64,000 nt of DNA from Inia geoffrensis. Lineage: Eukaryota; Chordata; Mammalia; Artiodactyla; Iniidae. Of the stretch, positions 24,296-36,446 are shown piece by piece. Each line of letters begins with the position of its first letter. The first letter of the stretch is position 1. Both the position numbers and the translations under genes were made by a program. The stretch lies in assembly GCA_036417435.1 (NCBI GenBank), contig JAZAQT010000027.1, positions 1,550,001 through 1,614,000 on the forward strand. Reading direction: 5' to 3'. The notes under the pieces are model-generated. The model worked only from the letters and a program-made list of their open reading frames with translations. It ran no database searches and was not told where the DNA came from.

Positions 24296-26030
24296 ACTCT
24301 CTTGTGTTTTGTAATGCAGTTCACACGTAGCCGTGTTTACATTCCCGGTATTAGTGATATCTTATGATGTTTCTTTTTCTGTGTGACTTATTTCACTTAG
24401 AATCATCGTAACTAAATCCACTCATTATGCTGCTACTGGTCTGTTGCCATTGATTTCATTGTTGAGTGATATTCCATTGTAGGGATGTACCACAACTTCT
24501 ATATCCATTTTTCTCTTTCTGGGCTATTAAAGTTGTACCATAGTCAAGGCTCCCGTACACAGAGCAGCCCCAAACTGTGGTGTGGCTGTGTCTTTTTCAT
24601 TTAAATTTTCCGAATCTATAGCACCATAAGTGGAAGTGCCCTAGGCTCTCTAGCTTGGTTTTTTCTTTGTTCCAGGAAACACCATCCACTTCTCCAGAGT
24701 GGCTGTTGGCAATTTACATCCCGCCCATCAGCATAACAAGGCTGCCGGTTCTCCATGGCCTGTCCTGCCTCTCTGGATTTTACACTTTTTTCGGACGGCC
24801 CTTTGGATCGGTGGGAATTGAGACTGCCTTGTAGTGCGGATTTCCACTGCAGGCTTGCTTGGTTGGCCAAAAAGCGCGTATGCGTTTTTTCCTGAATATA
24901 TTCAGGGAAAAACGCATACGCCCTTTTTGGCCAAGTGCATCACTGTCGAACTGCTGCCTCTTTTCCTACGCTTTCAGAGCAATTCTTATCTACCCCCTGA
25001 TATCTGTTTTCTGCATTCTGCGTCGCGTTCAAATCCTCTTCACAGCCTTCCTTCAATAAATTTTTTGATGATAGGGGTCATTTGGAACTCTGCAGGATTG
25101 TGAGTTACAGTGCCACAAATCTCCTTTTCTCAACTCGCTTTCTTGTGAGCGGACCGCAACCCCGAAGAATTGCTTCAGGCCCTAATCTCGTTCCGGCATG
25201 GCACGCTGAGCCTTTGATGAATTCTTCTTCCTGTAGGGAAATCAGTGTTCAATGTGCCCGTCCAAACACATCAAGTTAGCTGCTCATTCGTTCTCCTTAT
25301 TCCTGTTCATCTTCCACAGAAATTGCAAACTGTGCCAAACAAGAGGTCAAAGGCACTGACTCTCCAAGTGGGGAGAATATTAATATTGCATCTGGAACGG
25401 TGAACTCGAGTACCAGAGGGCGAAAAAGGCGATGAGTTTTAGAAATTTTTCCTGATCACTTCGTGGACCATATTCTGGGATTTCCATGCATATTTTAGCT
25501 GAAGGATAAATCCCTTACACGTGAAGATATGGGACCCGTGGAATGGGAACCATGCACCATTACCTCAAAGGGTCTGCATTCCCTCACCAATAGTATCAGC
25601 CCCAAGTGTCCAGCTTTATCTCTCCCACAGCTGTGGATGTAGAGGTGGTAAATACAAGATTCCTCACAAGCCCTGAAGGACTTATTTAAGAATTTGTCTC
25701 TATTTGACAGTCCTTGTGTTTTCTTTTTCAAATTTATTTTTATAAGGGGATTTAGCTTATTGACACTGCTGTGTGTATGCTGCTGTACACAAATGATTTT
25801 CTTATGGAGACCTATAAATGTATGGGTTTTAATTTTCTTCATAGTCAGGTATATTCCTAGGTTTTGAATACGGGGTGTTGAGTCCATTTGGTTGAGCAAG
25901 GAGTAGCTCTTGTCTAATATATATTTGGCTTATGGAATGGTATCTGTCCTAATGTCAACCTCTGGTTTTATGCAGCCTCCCCACTCTCCCTTCCCCTTAA
26001 GCAAGCATAAGTTTCTTTTGTAAATGTGAG
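24296..26030. repeat. Monomer M15, family 1, subtype Z, 1735 bp
   Basis: Z markers throughout, with a private 1-bp loss in tttctgcattctgcg that explains the 1735-bp length. It also has gggaattgagac and gcgaaaaaggcg. The palindrome at 24863-24934 has the two Z mismatches. Confidence 0.93.
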
Positions 26031-27764
26031 ACTCTGTTGTGTTTTGTAATGCAGTTCACACGTAGCCGTGTTTACATTCCCGGTATTAGTGATATCTTAT
26101 GATGTTTCTTTTTCTGTGTGACTTATTTCACTTAGGATCATCGTAACTAAATCCACTCATTATGCTGCTACTGGTCTGTTGCCATTGATTTCATTGTTGA
26201 GTGATATTCCATTGTAGGGATGTACCACAACTTCTATATCCATTTTTCTCTTTCTGGGCTATTAAAGTTGTACCATAGTCAAGGCTCCCGTACACAGAGC
26301 AGCCCCAAACTTTGGTGTGGCTGTGTCTTTTTCATTTAAATTTTCCGATTCTATAGCACCATAAGTGGAAGTACCCTAGGCTCTCTAGCTTGTTTTTTCC
26401 TTTGTTCCAGGAAACACCATCCACTTCTCCAGAGTGGCTGTTGGCAATTTACATCCCGCCCAACAGCATAACACGGCTGCCGGTTCTCCATGGCCTGTCC
26501 TGCCTCTCTGGATTTTACACTTTTTGGACGGCCCTTTGGATCGGTGGGAAGTGAGACTGCCTTGTAGTGCGGATTTCCACTGCAGGCTTGCTTGGTTGGC
26601 CAAAAAGGGCGTATTCGTTTTTTCCTGAATCTATTCAGGGAAAAACGCATACGCCCTTTTTGGCCAAGTGCATCACTGTCGAACTGCTGCCTCTTTTCCT
26701 ACGCTTTCAGAGCAATTCTTATCTTCCCCCTGATATCTGTTTTCTGCAATTCTGCGTCGCGTTCAAATCCTCTTCACAGCCTTCCTTCAATAAATTTTTG
26801 GATGATAGGAGTCATTTGGAACTCTGCAGGATTGTGAGTTACAGTGCCAAAAATCTCCTTTTCTCAACTCGCTGTCTTGTGAGCTGACCGCAAACCCGAA
26901 GAATTGCTTCAGGCCCTAATCTCGTTCCGGCATGGCACGCTGAGCCTTTGATGAATTCTTCTTCCGGTAGGGAAATCAGTGTTCAATGTGCCCGTCCAAA
27001 CACATCAAGTTAGCTGCTCATTCGTTCTCCTTATTCCTGTTCAACTTCCACAGAAATTGCAAACTGTGCCAAACAAGAGGTCAAAGGCACTGACTCTCCA
27101 AGTGGGGAGAATGTTAATATTACATCTGGAACGGCGAACTCGAGTACCAGGGGGCTAAAATGGCGATGAGTTTTAGAAATTGTGCCTGATCACTTCGTGG
27201 ACCATATTCTGGGTTTTCCATGCATATTTTAGCTGAAGGATAAATCCCTTACACGTGGAGATTTGGGAACCGTGGAATGGGAACCATGCACCATTACCTC
27301 AAAGGGTCTGCATTCCCTCACCAATAGTATCAGCCCCAAGTGTCCAGCCTTATCTCTCCCACAGCTGAGGATGTAGAGGTGGTAAATCCAAGATTCCTCA
27401 CAAGCCCTGAAGGACTTATTTAAGAATTTCTCTCTATTTGACAGTCCTTGTGTTTTGTTTTTCAAATTTATTTTTATAAGGGGATTTAGCTTATTGACAC
27501 TGCTGTGTGTATGCTGCTGTACACAAATGATTTTCTTATGGAGACCTATAAATGTATGGGTTTTAATTTTCTTCATAGTCAGGTATATTCCTAGGTTTTG
27601 AATACGGGTTGTTGAGTCCATTTGGTTGAGCAAGGAGTAGCTCTTGTCTAATATATATTTGGCTTATGGAATGGTATCTGTCCTAATGTCAACCTCTGGT
27701 TTTATGCAGCCTCACCACTCTCCTTTCCCCTTAAGGAAGCATAAGTTTCTTTTGTAAATGTGAG
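26031..27764. repeat. Monomer M16, family 1, Z/X/W mosaic, 1734 bp
   Basis: A copy of M14, 3469 bp away, with the same three-part mosaic. Private changes include aacacggctgcc, cttccggtaggg and aatacgggttgttg. The tail is fully W (gttttgtttttc). The palindrome at 26596-26667 has three mismatches. Confidence 0.91.
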
Positions 27765-29500
27765 ACTCTCTTGTGTTTTGTAATGCAGTTCACACGTAGC
27801 CGTGTTTACATTCCCGGTATTAGTGATATCTTATGATGTTTCTTTTTCTGTGTGACTTATTTCACTTAGAATCATCGTAACTAAATCCACTCATTATGCT
27901 GCTACTGGTCTGTTGCCATTGATTTCATTGTTGAGTGATATTCCATTGTAGGGATGTACCACAACTTCTATATCCATTTTTCTCTTTCTGGGCTATTAAA
28001 GTTGTACCATAGTCAAGGCTCCCGTACACAGAGCAGCCCCAAACTGTGGTGTGGCTGTGTCTTTTTCATTTAAATTTTCCGAATCTATAGCACCATAAGT
28101 GGAAGTGCCCTAGGCTCTCTAGCTTGGTTTTTTCTTTGTTCCAGGAAACACCATCCACTTCTCCAGAGTGGCTGTTGGCAATTTACATCCCGCCCATCAG
28201 CATAACAAGGCTGCCGGTTCTCCATGGCCTGTCCTGCCTCTCTGGATTTTACACTTTTTTCGGACGGCCCTTTGGATCGGTGGGAAGTGAGACTGCCTTG
28301 TAGTGCGGATTTCCACTGCAGGCTTGCTTGGTTGGCCAAAAAGCGCGTATGCGTTTTTTCCTGAATATATTCAGGAAAAAACGCATACGCCCTTTTTGAC
28401 CAAGTGCATCACTGTCGAACTGCTGCCTCTTTTCCTACGCTTTCAGAGAAATTCTTATCTACCCCCTGATATCTGTTTTCTGCAATTCTGCGTCGCGTTC
28501 AAATCCTCTTCACAGCCTTCCTTCAATAAATTTTTGGATGATAGGGGTCATTTGGAACTCTGCAGGATTGTGAGTTACAGTGCCACAAATCTCCTTTTCT
28601 CAACTCGCTTTCTTGTGAGCGGACCGCAAACCCGAACAATTGCTTTAGGCCCTAATCTCGTTCCGGCATGGCACGCTGAGCCTTTGATGAATTCTTCTTC
28701 CTGTAGGGAAATCAGTGTTCAATGTGCCCGTCCAAACACATCAAGTTAGCTGCTCATTCGTTCTCCTTATTCCTGTTCATCTTCTACAGAAATTGCAAAC
28801 TGTGCCAAACAAGAGGTCAAAGGCACTGACTCTCCAAGTGGGGAGAATATTAATATTGCATCTGGAACGGCGAACTCGAGTACCAGAGGGCGAAAATGGC
28901 GATGAGTTTTAGAAATTTTGCCTGATCACTTCGTGGACCATATTCTGGGTTTTCCATGCATATTTTAGCTGAAGGATAAATCCCTTACACGTGGAGATTT
29001 GGTACCCGTGGAATGGGAACCATGCACCATTACCTCAAAGGGTCTGCATTCCCTCACCAATAGTATCAGCCCCAAGTGTCCAGCTTTATCTCTCCCACAG
29101 CTGTGGATGTAGAGGTGGTAAATACAGGATTCCTCACAAGCCCTCAAGGACTTATTTAAGAATTTCTCTCTATTTGACAGTCCTTGTGTTTTCTTTTTCA
29201 AATTTATTTTTATAAGGGGATTTAGCTTATTTACACTGCTGTGTGTATGCTGCTGTACACAAATGATTTTCTTATGGAGACCTATAAATGTATGGGTTTT
29301 AATTTTCTTCATACTCAGGTATATTCCTAGGTTTTGAATACGGGGTGTTGAGTCCATTTGGTTGAGCAAGGAGTAGCTCTTGTCTAATATATATTTGGCT
29401 TATGGAATGGTATCTGTCCTAATGTCAACCTCTGGTTTTATGCAGCCTCCCCACTCTCCTTTCCCCTTAAGCAAGCAAAAGTTTGTTTTGTAAATGTGAG
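27765..29500. repeat. Monomer M17, family 1, Z head / Q tail, 1736 bp
   Basis: Head and palindrome side are Z (caaactgtggtg, aaaaagcgcg). The tail turns Q-like (ttttgcctgatc, gcttatttacac, catactcagg, gtttgttttg), matching the end of M3. The palindrome at 28332-28403 has two mismatches, one private (ttgaccaa). This is the junction out of the Y/Z/X block. Confidence 0.91.
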
Positions 29501-31236
29501 ACTCTCTTGTGTTTTTTAATGCAGTTCACACGTAGCCGTCTTTACATTCCCGGTATTAGTGATATCTTATGATGTTTCTTTTTCTGTGTGACTTATTTCA
29601 CTTAGAATCATCGTAACTAAATCCACTAATTATGCTGCTACTGGTCTGTTGCCATTGATTTCATTGTTGAGTGATATTCCATTGTAGGGATGTACCACAA
29701 CTTCTATATCCATTTTTCTCTTTCCGGGCTATTAAAGTTGTACCATAGTCAAGGCTCCCGTACACAGAGCAGCCCCAAACTTTGGTGTGGCTGTGTCTTT
29801 TTCATTTAAATTTTCCGAATCTATAGCACCATAAGTGGAAGTGCCCTAGGCCCTCTAGCTTGGTTTTTTCTTTGTTCCAGGAAACACCATCCACTTCTCC
29901 AGAGTGGCTGTTGGCAATTTACATCCCGCCCATCAGCATAACAAGGCTGCCGGTTCTCCATGGCCTGTCCTGCCTCTCTGGATTTTACACTTTTTTCGGA
30001 CGGCCCTTTGGATCGGTGGGAACTGAGACTGCCTTGTAGTGCGGATTTCCATTGCAGGCTTGCTTCGTTGGCCAAAAAGGGCGTATGCGTTTTTTCCTGA
30101 ATATATTCAGGAAAAAACGCATACGCCCTTTTTGGCCAAGTGCATCACTGTCGAACTGCTGCCTCTTTTCCTATGCTTTCAGAGCAATTCTTATCTTCCC
30201 CCTGATATCTGTTTTCTGCAATTCTGTGTCGCGTTCAAGTCCTCTTAACAGCCTTCCTTCATTAAATTTTTTGATGATAGGGGTCATTTGGAACTCTGCA
30301 GGATTGTGAGTTACAGTGCCAAAAATCTCCTTTTCTCAACTCACTTTCTTGTGAGCTGACCGCAAACCCGAAGAATTGCTTCAGGCCCTAATCTCGTTCC
30401 GGCATGGCACGCTGAGCCTTTGATGAATTCTTCTTCCTGTAGGGAAATCAGTGTTCAATGTGCCCGTCCAAACACATCAAGTTAGCTGCTCATTCGTTCT
30501 CCTTATTCCTGTTCATCTTTCACAGAAATTGCAAACTGTGCCAAACAAGAGGTCAAAGGCACTGACTGTCCAAGTGGGGAGAATGTTAATATTGCATCTG
30601 GAATGGCGAACTCGAGTACCAGGGGGCGAAAATGGCGATGAGTTTTAGAAATTTTGCCTGATCACTTCGTAGACCATATTCTAGGTTTTCCATGCATATT
30701 TTAGCTGAAGGATAAATCCCTTACACGTGGAGATTTGGGACCCGTGGAATGGGAACCATGCACCATTACCTCAAAGGGTCTGCATTCCCTCACCAATAGT
30801 ATCAGCCCCAAGTGTCCAGCCTTATCTCTCCCACAGCTGTGGATGTAGAAGTGGTAAATCCAAGATTCCTCACAAGCCCTGAAGGACTTATTTAAGAATT
30901 TCTCTCTATTTGACAGTCCTTGTGTTTTCTTTTTCAAATTTATTTTTATAAGGGGATTTAGCTTATTGACACTGCTGTGTGTATGCTGCTGTACACAAAT
31001 GATTTTCTTATGGAGACCTATAAATGTATGGGTTTTAATTTTCTTCATAGTCAGGTATATTCCTAGGTTTTGAATACGGGGTGTTGAGTCCATTTGGTTG
31101 AGCAAGGAGTAGCTCTTGTCTAATATATATTTGGCTTATGGAATGGTATCTGTCCTAATGTCAACCTCTGGTTTTATGCAGCCTCCCCACTCTCCCTTCC
31201 CCTTAAGCAAGCAAAAGTTTCTTTTGTAAATGTGAG
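29501..31236. repeat. Monomer M18, family 1, subtype Q, 1736 bp
   Basis: The start matches M4 (gttttttaatgcag, ccactaattatgc). The body matches M2 (gcttcgttggcc, ttcattaaattttttg, gatgtagaagtgg). The palindrome at 30068-30139 is perfect. Confidence 0.93.
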
Positions 31237-32972
31237 ACTCTCTTGTGTTTTGTAATGCAGTTCACACGTAGCCGTGTTTACATTCCCGGTATTAGTGATA
31301 TCTTATGATGTTTCTTTTTCTGTGTGACTTATTTCACTTAGAATCATCGTAACTAAATCCACTCATTATGCTGCTACTGGTCTGTTGCCATTGATTTCAT
31401 TGTTGAGTGATATTCCATTGTAGGGATGTACCACAACTTCTATATCCATTTTTCTCTTTCTGGGCTATTAAAGTTGTACCATAGTCAAGGTTCCCGTACA
31501 CAGAGCAGCCCCAAACTTTGGTGTGGCTGTGTCTTTTTCATTTAAATTTTCCGAATCTATAGCACCATAAGTGGAAGTGCCCTAGGGTCTCTAGCTTGGT
31601 TTTTTCTTTGTTCCAGGAAACACCATCCACTTCTCCAGACTGGCTGTTGGCAATTTACATCCCGCCCATCAGCATAACAAAGCTGCCGGTTCTCCATGGC
31701 CTGTCCTGCCTCTCTGGATTTTACACTTTTTTCGGACGGCCCTTTGGATCGGTGGGAAGTGAGACTGCCTTGTAGTGCGGATTTCCATTGCAGGCTTGCT
31801 TGGTTGGCCAAAAAGGGCGTATGCGTTTTTTCCTGAATATATTCAGGAAAAAACGCATACGCCCTTTTTGGCCAAGTGCATCACTGTCGAACTGCTACCT
31901 CTTTTCCTACGCTTTCAGAGCAATTCTTATCTTCCCCCCGATATCTGTTTTCTGCAATTCTGTGTCGCGTTCAAGTCCTCTTCACAGCCTTCTTTCAATA
32001 AATTTTTCGACGATAGGGGTCATTTGGAACTCTGCAGGATTGTGAGTTACAGTGCCAAAAATCTCCTTTTCTAAACTCGCTTTCTTGTGAGCTGACCGCA
32101 AACCCGAAGAATTGCTTCAGGCCCTAATCTCGTTCCGGCATGGCACGCTGAGCCTTTGATGAATTCTTCTTCCTGTAGGGAAATCAGTGTTCAATGTGCC
32201 CTTCCAAACACATCAAGTTAGCTGCTCATTCGTTCTCCTTATTCCTGTTCATCTTTCACAGAAATTGCAAACTGTGCCAAACAAGAGGTCAAAGGCACTG
32301 ACTCTCCAAGTGGGGAGAATGTTAATATTGCATCTGGAATGGCGAACTCGAGTACCAGGGGGCGAAAATGGCGATGAGTTTTAGAAATTTTGCCTGATCA
32401 CTTCGTGGACCATATTCTAGGTTTTCCATGCATATTTTAGCTGAAGGATAAATCCCTTACACGTGGAGATTTGGGACCCGTGGAATGGGAACCATGCACC
32501 ATTACCTCAAAGGGTCTGCATTCCCTCACCAATAGTATCAGCCCCAAGTGTCCAGCCTTATCTCTCCCACAGCTGTGGATGTAGAGGTGGTAAATCCAAG
32601 ATTCCTCACAAGCCCTCAAGGACTTATTTAAGAATTTCTCTCTATTTGACAGTCCTTGTGTTTTCTTTTTCAAATTTTTTTTTATAAGGGGATTTAGCTT
32701 ATTGACACTGCTGTGTGTATGCTGCTGTACACAAATGATTTTCTTATGGAGACCTATAAATGTATGGGTTTTAATTTTCTTCATAGTCAGGTATATTCCT
32801 AGGTTTTGAATACGGGGTGTTGAGTCCATTTGGTTGATCAAGGAGTAGCTCTTGTCTGATATATATTTGGCTTATGGAATGGTATCTGTCCTAATGTCAA
32901 CCTCTGGTTTTATGCAGCCTCCCCACTCTCCCTTCCCCTTAAGCAAGCAAAAGTTTCTTTTGTAAATGTGAG
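31237..32972. repeat. Monomer M19, family 1, subtype Q, 1736 bp
   Basis: Close to M4: gactggctg, acaaagctgcc, tttcgacgatag, ttgatcaaggag and tctgatatatattt. The palindrome at 31804-31875 is perfect. It is the last fully family 1 monomer. Confidence 0.93.
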
Positions 32973-34709
32973 ACTCTCTTGTGTTTTGTAATGCAGTTCA
33001 CACGTAGCCGTGTTTACATTCCCGGTATTAGTGATATCTTATGATGTTTCTTTTTCTGTGTGACTTATTTCACTTAGAATCATCGTAACTAAATCCACTC
33101 ATTATGCTGCTACTGGTCTGTTGCCATTGATTTCATTGTTGAGTGATATTCCATTGTAGGGATGTACCACAACTTTTATATCCATTTTTCTCTTTCTGGG
33201 CTATTGAAGTTGTACCATAGTCAAGGTTCCCGTAAAGAGAGCAGCCCCAAACTTTGGTGTGGCTGTGTCTTTTTCATTTAAATTTTCCGAATCTATGGCA
33301 CCATAAGTGGAAGTGCCCTAGGCTCTCTAGCTTGGTTTTCTCTTTGTTCCAGGAAACACCATCCACTTCTCCAGAGTGGCTGTTGGCAAATTACATCCCG
33401 CCCATCAGCATAACAAGGCTGCCCGTTCTCCATGTCCTGTCCTGCCTCTCTGGATTTTACACTTTTTTTCGGAGGGCCCTTTTGATCGGTGGGAAGTGAG
33501 AGTTGCTTGTAGTGCGGATGTCCATTGCAGGCTTGCTTGGTTGGCCAAAAAGGGCGTATGCGTTTTTTCCTGAACATATTCTGGAAAAAGCGCATACGCC
33601 CTTTTTGGCCAAGTGCATCACTGTCGAACTGCTGCCTCTTTTCCTACGCTTTCAGAGCAATTCTTATCTACCCCCCGATATCTGTTATCTGCAATTCTGT
33701 GTCGCGTTCAAGTCCTCCTCACAGCCTTCCTTCAATAAATTTTTGGATGATAGGGGTCATTTGGAACTCTGCAGGATTGTGAGTTACAGTGCCAGAAATC
33801 TCCTTTTCTCAACTCGCTTTCTTGTGAGCTGACCGCAAACCCGAAGAATTGCTTCAGGCCCTAATCTTGTTCCGGCATGGCACGCTGAGCCTTTGGTGAA
33901 CTCTTCTTCCTGTAGGGAAATCAGAGTTCAATGTGCCCGTCCAAACACATCGAGTTAGCCGCTCATTGGTTCTCCTTATTCCTGATCATCTTCTACCGAA
34001 ATTGCAAAGTGTGCGAAACAAGAGGTCAAAGGCACTGACTCTCCAAGTGGGGAGAATGTTAATATGGCCTCTGGAACGGCGAACTCGAGTCCCAGGTTTC
34101 GAAAATGGCGATGAGTTTTAGAAACTTTGCCTGATCACTTCGTGGACCATATTCCGGGTTTTCCATGTATATTTTAGCTGAAGGATAAATCCCTTAAACG
34201 TGGAGATTTGGGACCCGTGGAATGGGAACCATGCACCATTACCTCAAAGGGTCTGCATTCCCTCACCAATAGCATCAGCCCCAAGTGTCCAGCCTTATCT
34301 CTCCCACGGCTGTGGATGTAGAGGTGGTAAATCCAAGATTCCACACAAGCCCTGAAGGACTTATTTAAGAATTTCTCTCTATTTCACAGTCCTTGTGTTT
34401 TCTTTTTCACATTTATTTTTATAAGGGGATTTAGCTTATGTACACTGCTGTGTGTATGCTGCTGTACACAAATGATTTTCTTATGGAGACCTATAAATGT
34501 ATGGGTTTTAATTTTCTTCATAGTCAGGTATATTCCTCGGTTTTGAACACGGGGTGCTGAGTCCATGTGGTTGAGCGAGGAGGAGGTCTTCTCTAATATA
34601 TATTTGGCTTATGGAATGGTATCTGTCCTAATATCAACCTCTGGTTTTATGCAGCCTCCCCACTCTCCTTTCCCCTTAAGCAAGCATCAGTTTCTTTTGT
34701 AAATGTGAG
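32973..34709. repeat. Monomer M20, family 1/family 2 chimera, 1737 bp
   Basis: The first part is family 1 (cacacgtagccg, tattagtgatatc, up to about 33,040). From 33,175 on, all markers are family 2 (aacttttatatcc, ctattgaag, gttcccgtaaagagag, cggagggccc, gagagttgc). The palindrome at 33541-33612 has three mismatches (gaacatattctgg, aagcgc). Private changes include gcggatgtcc, catgtcctg and ccatgtatat. Confidence 0.93.
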
Positions 34710-36446
34710 ACTCTGTTGTGTTTTGTAATGCAGTTCACGCGTAGCCGTGTTTACGTTCCCGGTATTCGTGATACCTTATGATGTTTCTTTTTCTGTGTGA
34801 CTTATTTCACTTAGAATCATCGTAACTAAATCCACTCATTATGCTGCTACTGGTCTGTTGCCATTGATTTCATTGTTGAGTGATATTCCATTGTAGGGAT
34901 GTACCACAACTTTTATATCCATTTTTCTCTTTCTGGGCTATTGAAGTTGTACCATAGTCAAGGTTCCCGTAAAGAGAGCAGCCCCAAACTTTGGTGTGGC
35001 TGTGTCTTTTTCATTTAAATTTTCCGAATCTATGGCACCATAAGTGGAAGTGCCCTAGGCTCTCTAGCTTGGTTTTCTCTTTGTTCCAGGAAACACCATC
35101 CACTTCTCCAGAGTGGCTGTTGGCAAATTACATCCCGCCCATCAGCATAACAAGGCTGCCCGTTCTCCATGGCCTGTCCTGCCTCTCTGGATTTTACACT
35201 TTTTTTCGGAGGGCCCTTTTGATCGGTGGGAAGTGAGAGTTGCTTGTAGTGCGGATTTCCATTGCAGGCTTGCTTGGTTGGCCAAAAAGGGCGTATGCGT
35301 TTTTTCCTGAACATATTCTGGAAAAAGCGCATACGCCCTTTTTGGCCAAGTGCATCACTGTCGAACTGCTGCCTCTTTTCCTACGCTTTCAGAGCAATTC
35401 TTATCTACCCCCCGATATCTGTTATCTGCAATTCTGTGTCGCGTTCAAGTCCGCCTCACAGCCTTCCTTCAATAAATTTTTGGATGATAGGGGTCATTTG
35501 GAACTCTGCAGGATTGTGAGTTACAGTGCCAGAAATCTCCTTTTCTCAACTCGCTTTCTTGTGAGCTGACCGCAAAGCCGAAGAATTGCTTCAGGCCCTA
35601 ATCTCGTTCCGGCATGGCATGCTGAGCCTTTGGTGAACTCTTCTTCCTGTAGGGAAATCAGAGTTCAATGTGCCCGTCCAAACACATCGAGTTAGCCGCT
35701 CATTGGTTCTCCTTATTCCTGATCATCTTCTACCGAAATTGCAAAGTGTGCGAAACAAGAGGTCAAAGGCACTGACTCTCCAAGTGGGGAGAATGTTAAT
35801 ATGGCCTCTGGAACGGCGAACTCGAGTCCCAGGGTTCGAAAATGGCGATGAGTTTTAGAAACTTTGCCTGATCACTTCGTGGACCATATTCTGGGTTTTC
35901 CATGCATATTTTAGCTGAAGGATAAATCCCTTAAACGTGGAGATTTGGGACCCGTGGAATGGGAACCATGCACCATTACCTCAAAGGGTCTGCATTCCCT
36001 CACCAATAGCATCAGCCCCAAGTGTCCAGCCTTATCTCTCCCACCGCTGTGGATGTAGAGGTGGTAAATCCAAGATTCCACACAAGCCCTGAAGGACTTA
36101 TTTAAGAATTTCTCTCTATTTCACAGTCCTTGTGTTTTCTTTTTCAAATTTATTTTTATAAGGGGATTTAGCTTATTTACACTGCTGTGTGTATGCTGCT
36201 GTACACAAATGATTTTCTTATGGAGACCTATAAATGTATGGGTTTTAATTTTCTTCATAGTCAGGTATATTCCTCGGTTTTGAACACGGGGTGCTGAGTC
36301 CATGTGGTTGAGCGAGGAGGAGGTCTTGTCTAATATATATTTGGCTTATGGAATGGTATCTGTCCTAATATCAACCTCTGGTTTTATGCAGCCTCCCCAC
36401 TCTCCTTTCCCCTTAAGCAAGCATCAGTTTCTTTTGTAAATGTGAG
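34710..36446. repeat. Monomer M21, family 2, early subtype, 1737 bp
   Basis: Very similar to the family 2 part of M20 (ggcaaattacatccc, gaacatattctgg). The palindrome at 35278-35349 has the same three mismatches. Private changes include aagtccgcctc, aaagccgaag and ggcatgctgag. Confidence 0.93.

Larger units (their letters stand above)
22562..29500. repeat. 2-monomer higher-order repeat, 3,469 bp
   Basis: M14-M15 and M16-M17 are two copies of a dimer. The starts of M14 and M16, and of M15 and M17, are both 3469 bp apart. M14 and M16 share a mosaic structure (Z-like start, X-like centre, W-like tail). M15 and M17 begin as subtype Z. The joint after each mosaic (cctcaccactctcc, then ccttaaggaagc) is also found at M7/M8, which ties the dimer to the neighbouring trimer. 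The second copy departs late in M17, where Q-type markers appear. Confidence 0.88.
1..33100. repeat. Family 1 domain of the satellite (M1 to start of M20)
   Basis: This domain is defined by linked markers present in every monomer: gcataagttt or gcaaaagttt, atcaagttagctgctcattc, aatattgcatctgg or aatattacatctgg, gagtaccag, ttacacgtg, aaggagtagctcttg, gaatacg...tgttgagtcc and cggacggccctttgg. Most monomers carry an EcoRI-type gaattc in gatgaattcttc. Monomer length is 1736 bp or slightly less. The short lengths come from a 2-3 bp loss in subtype X and isolated 1-bp losses in M3 and M15. Confidence 0.95.
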
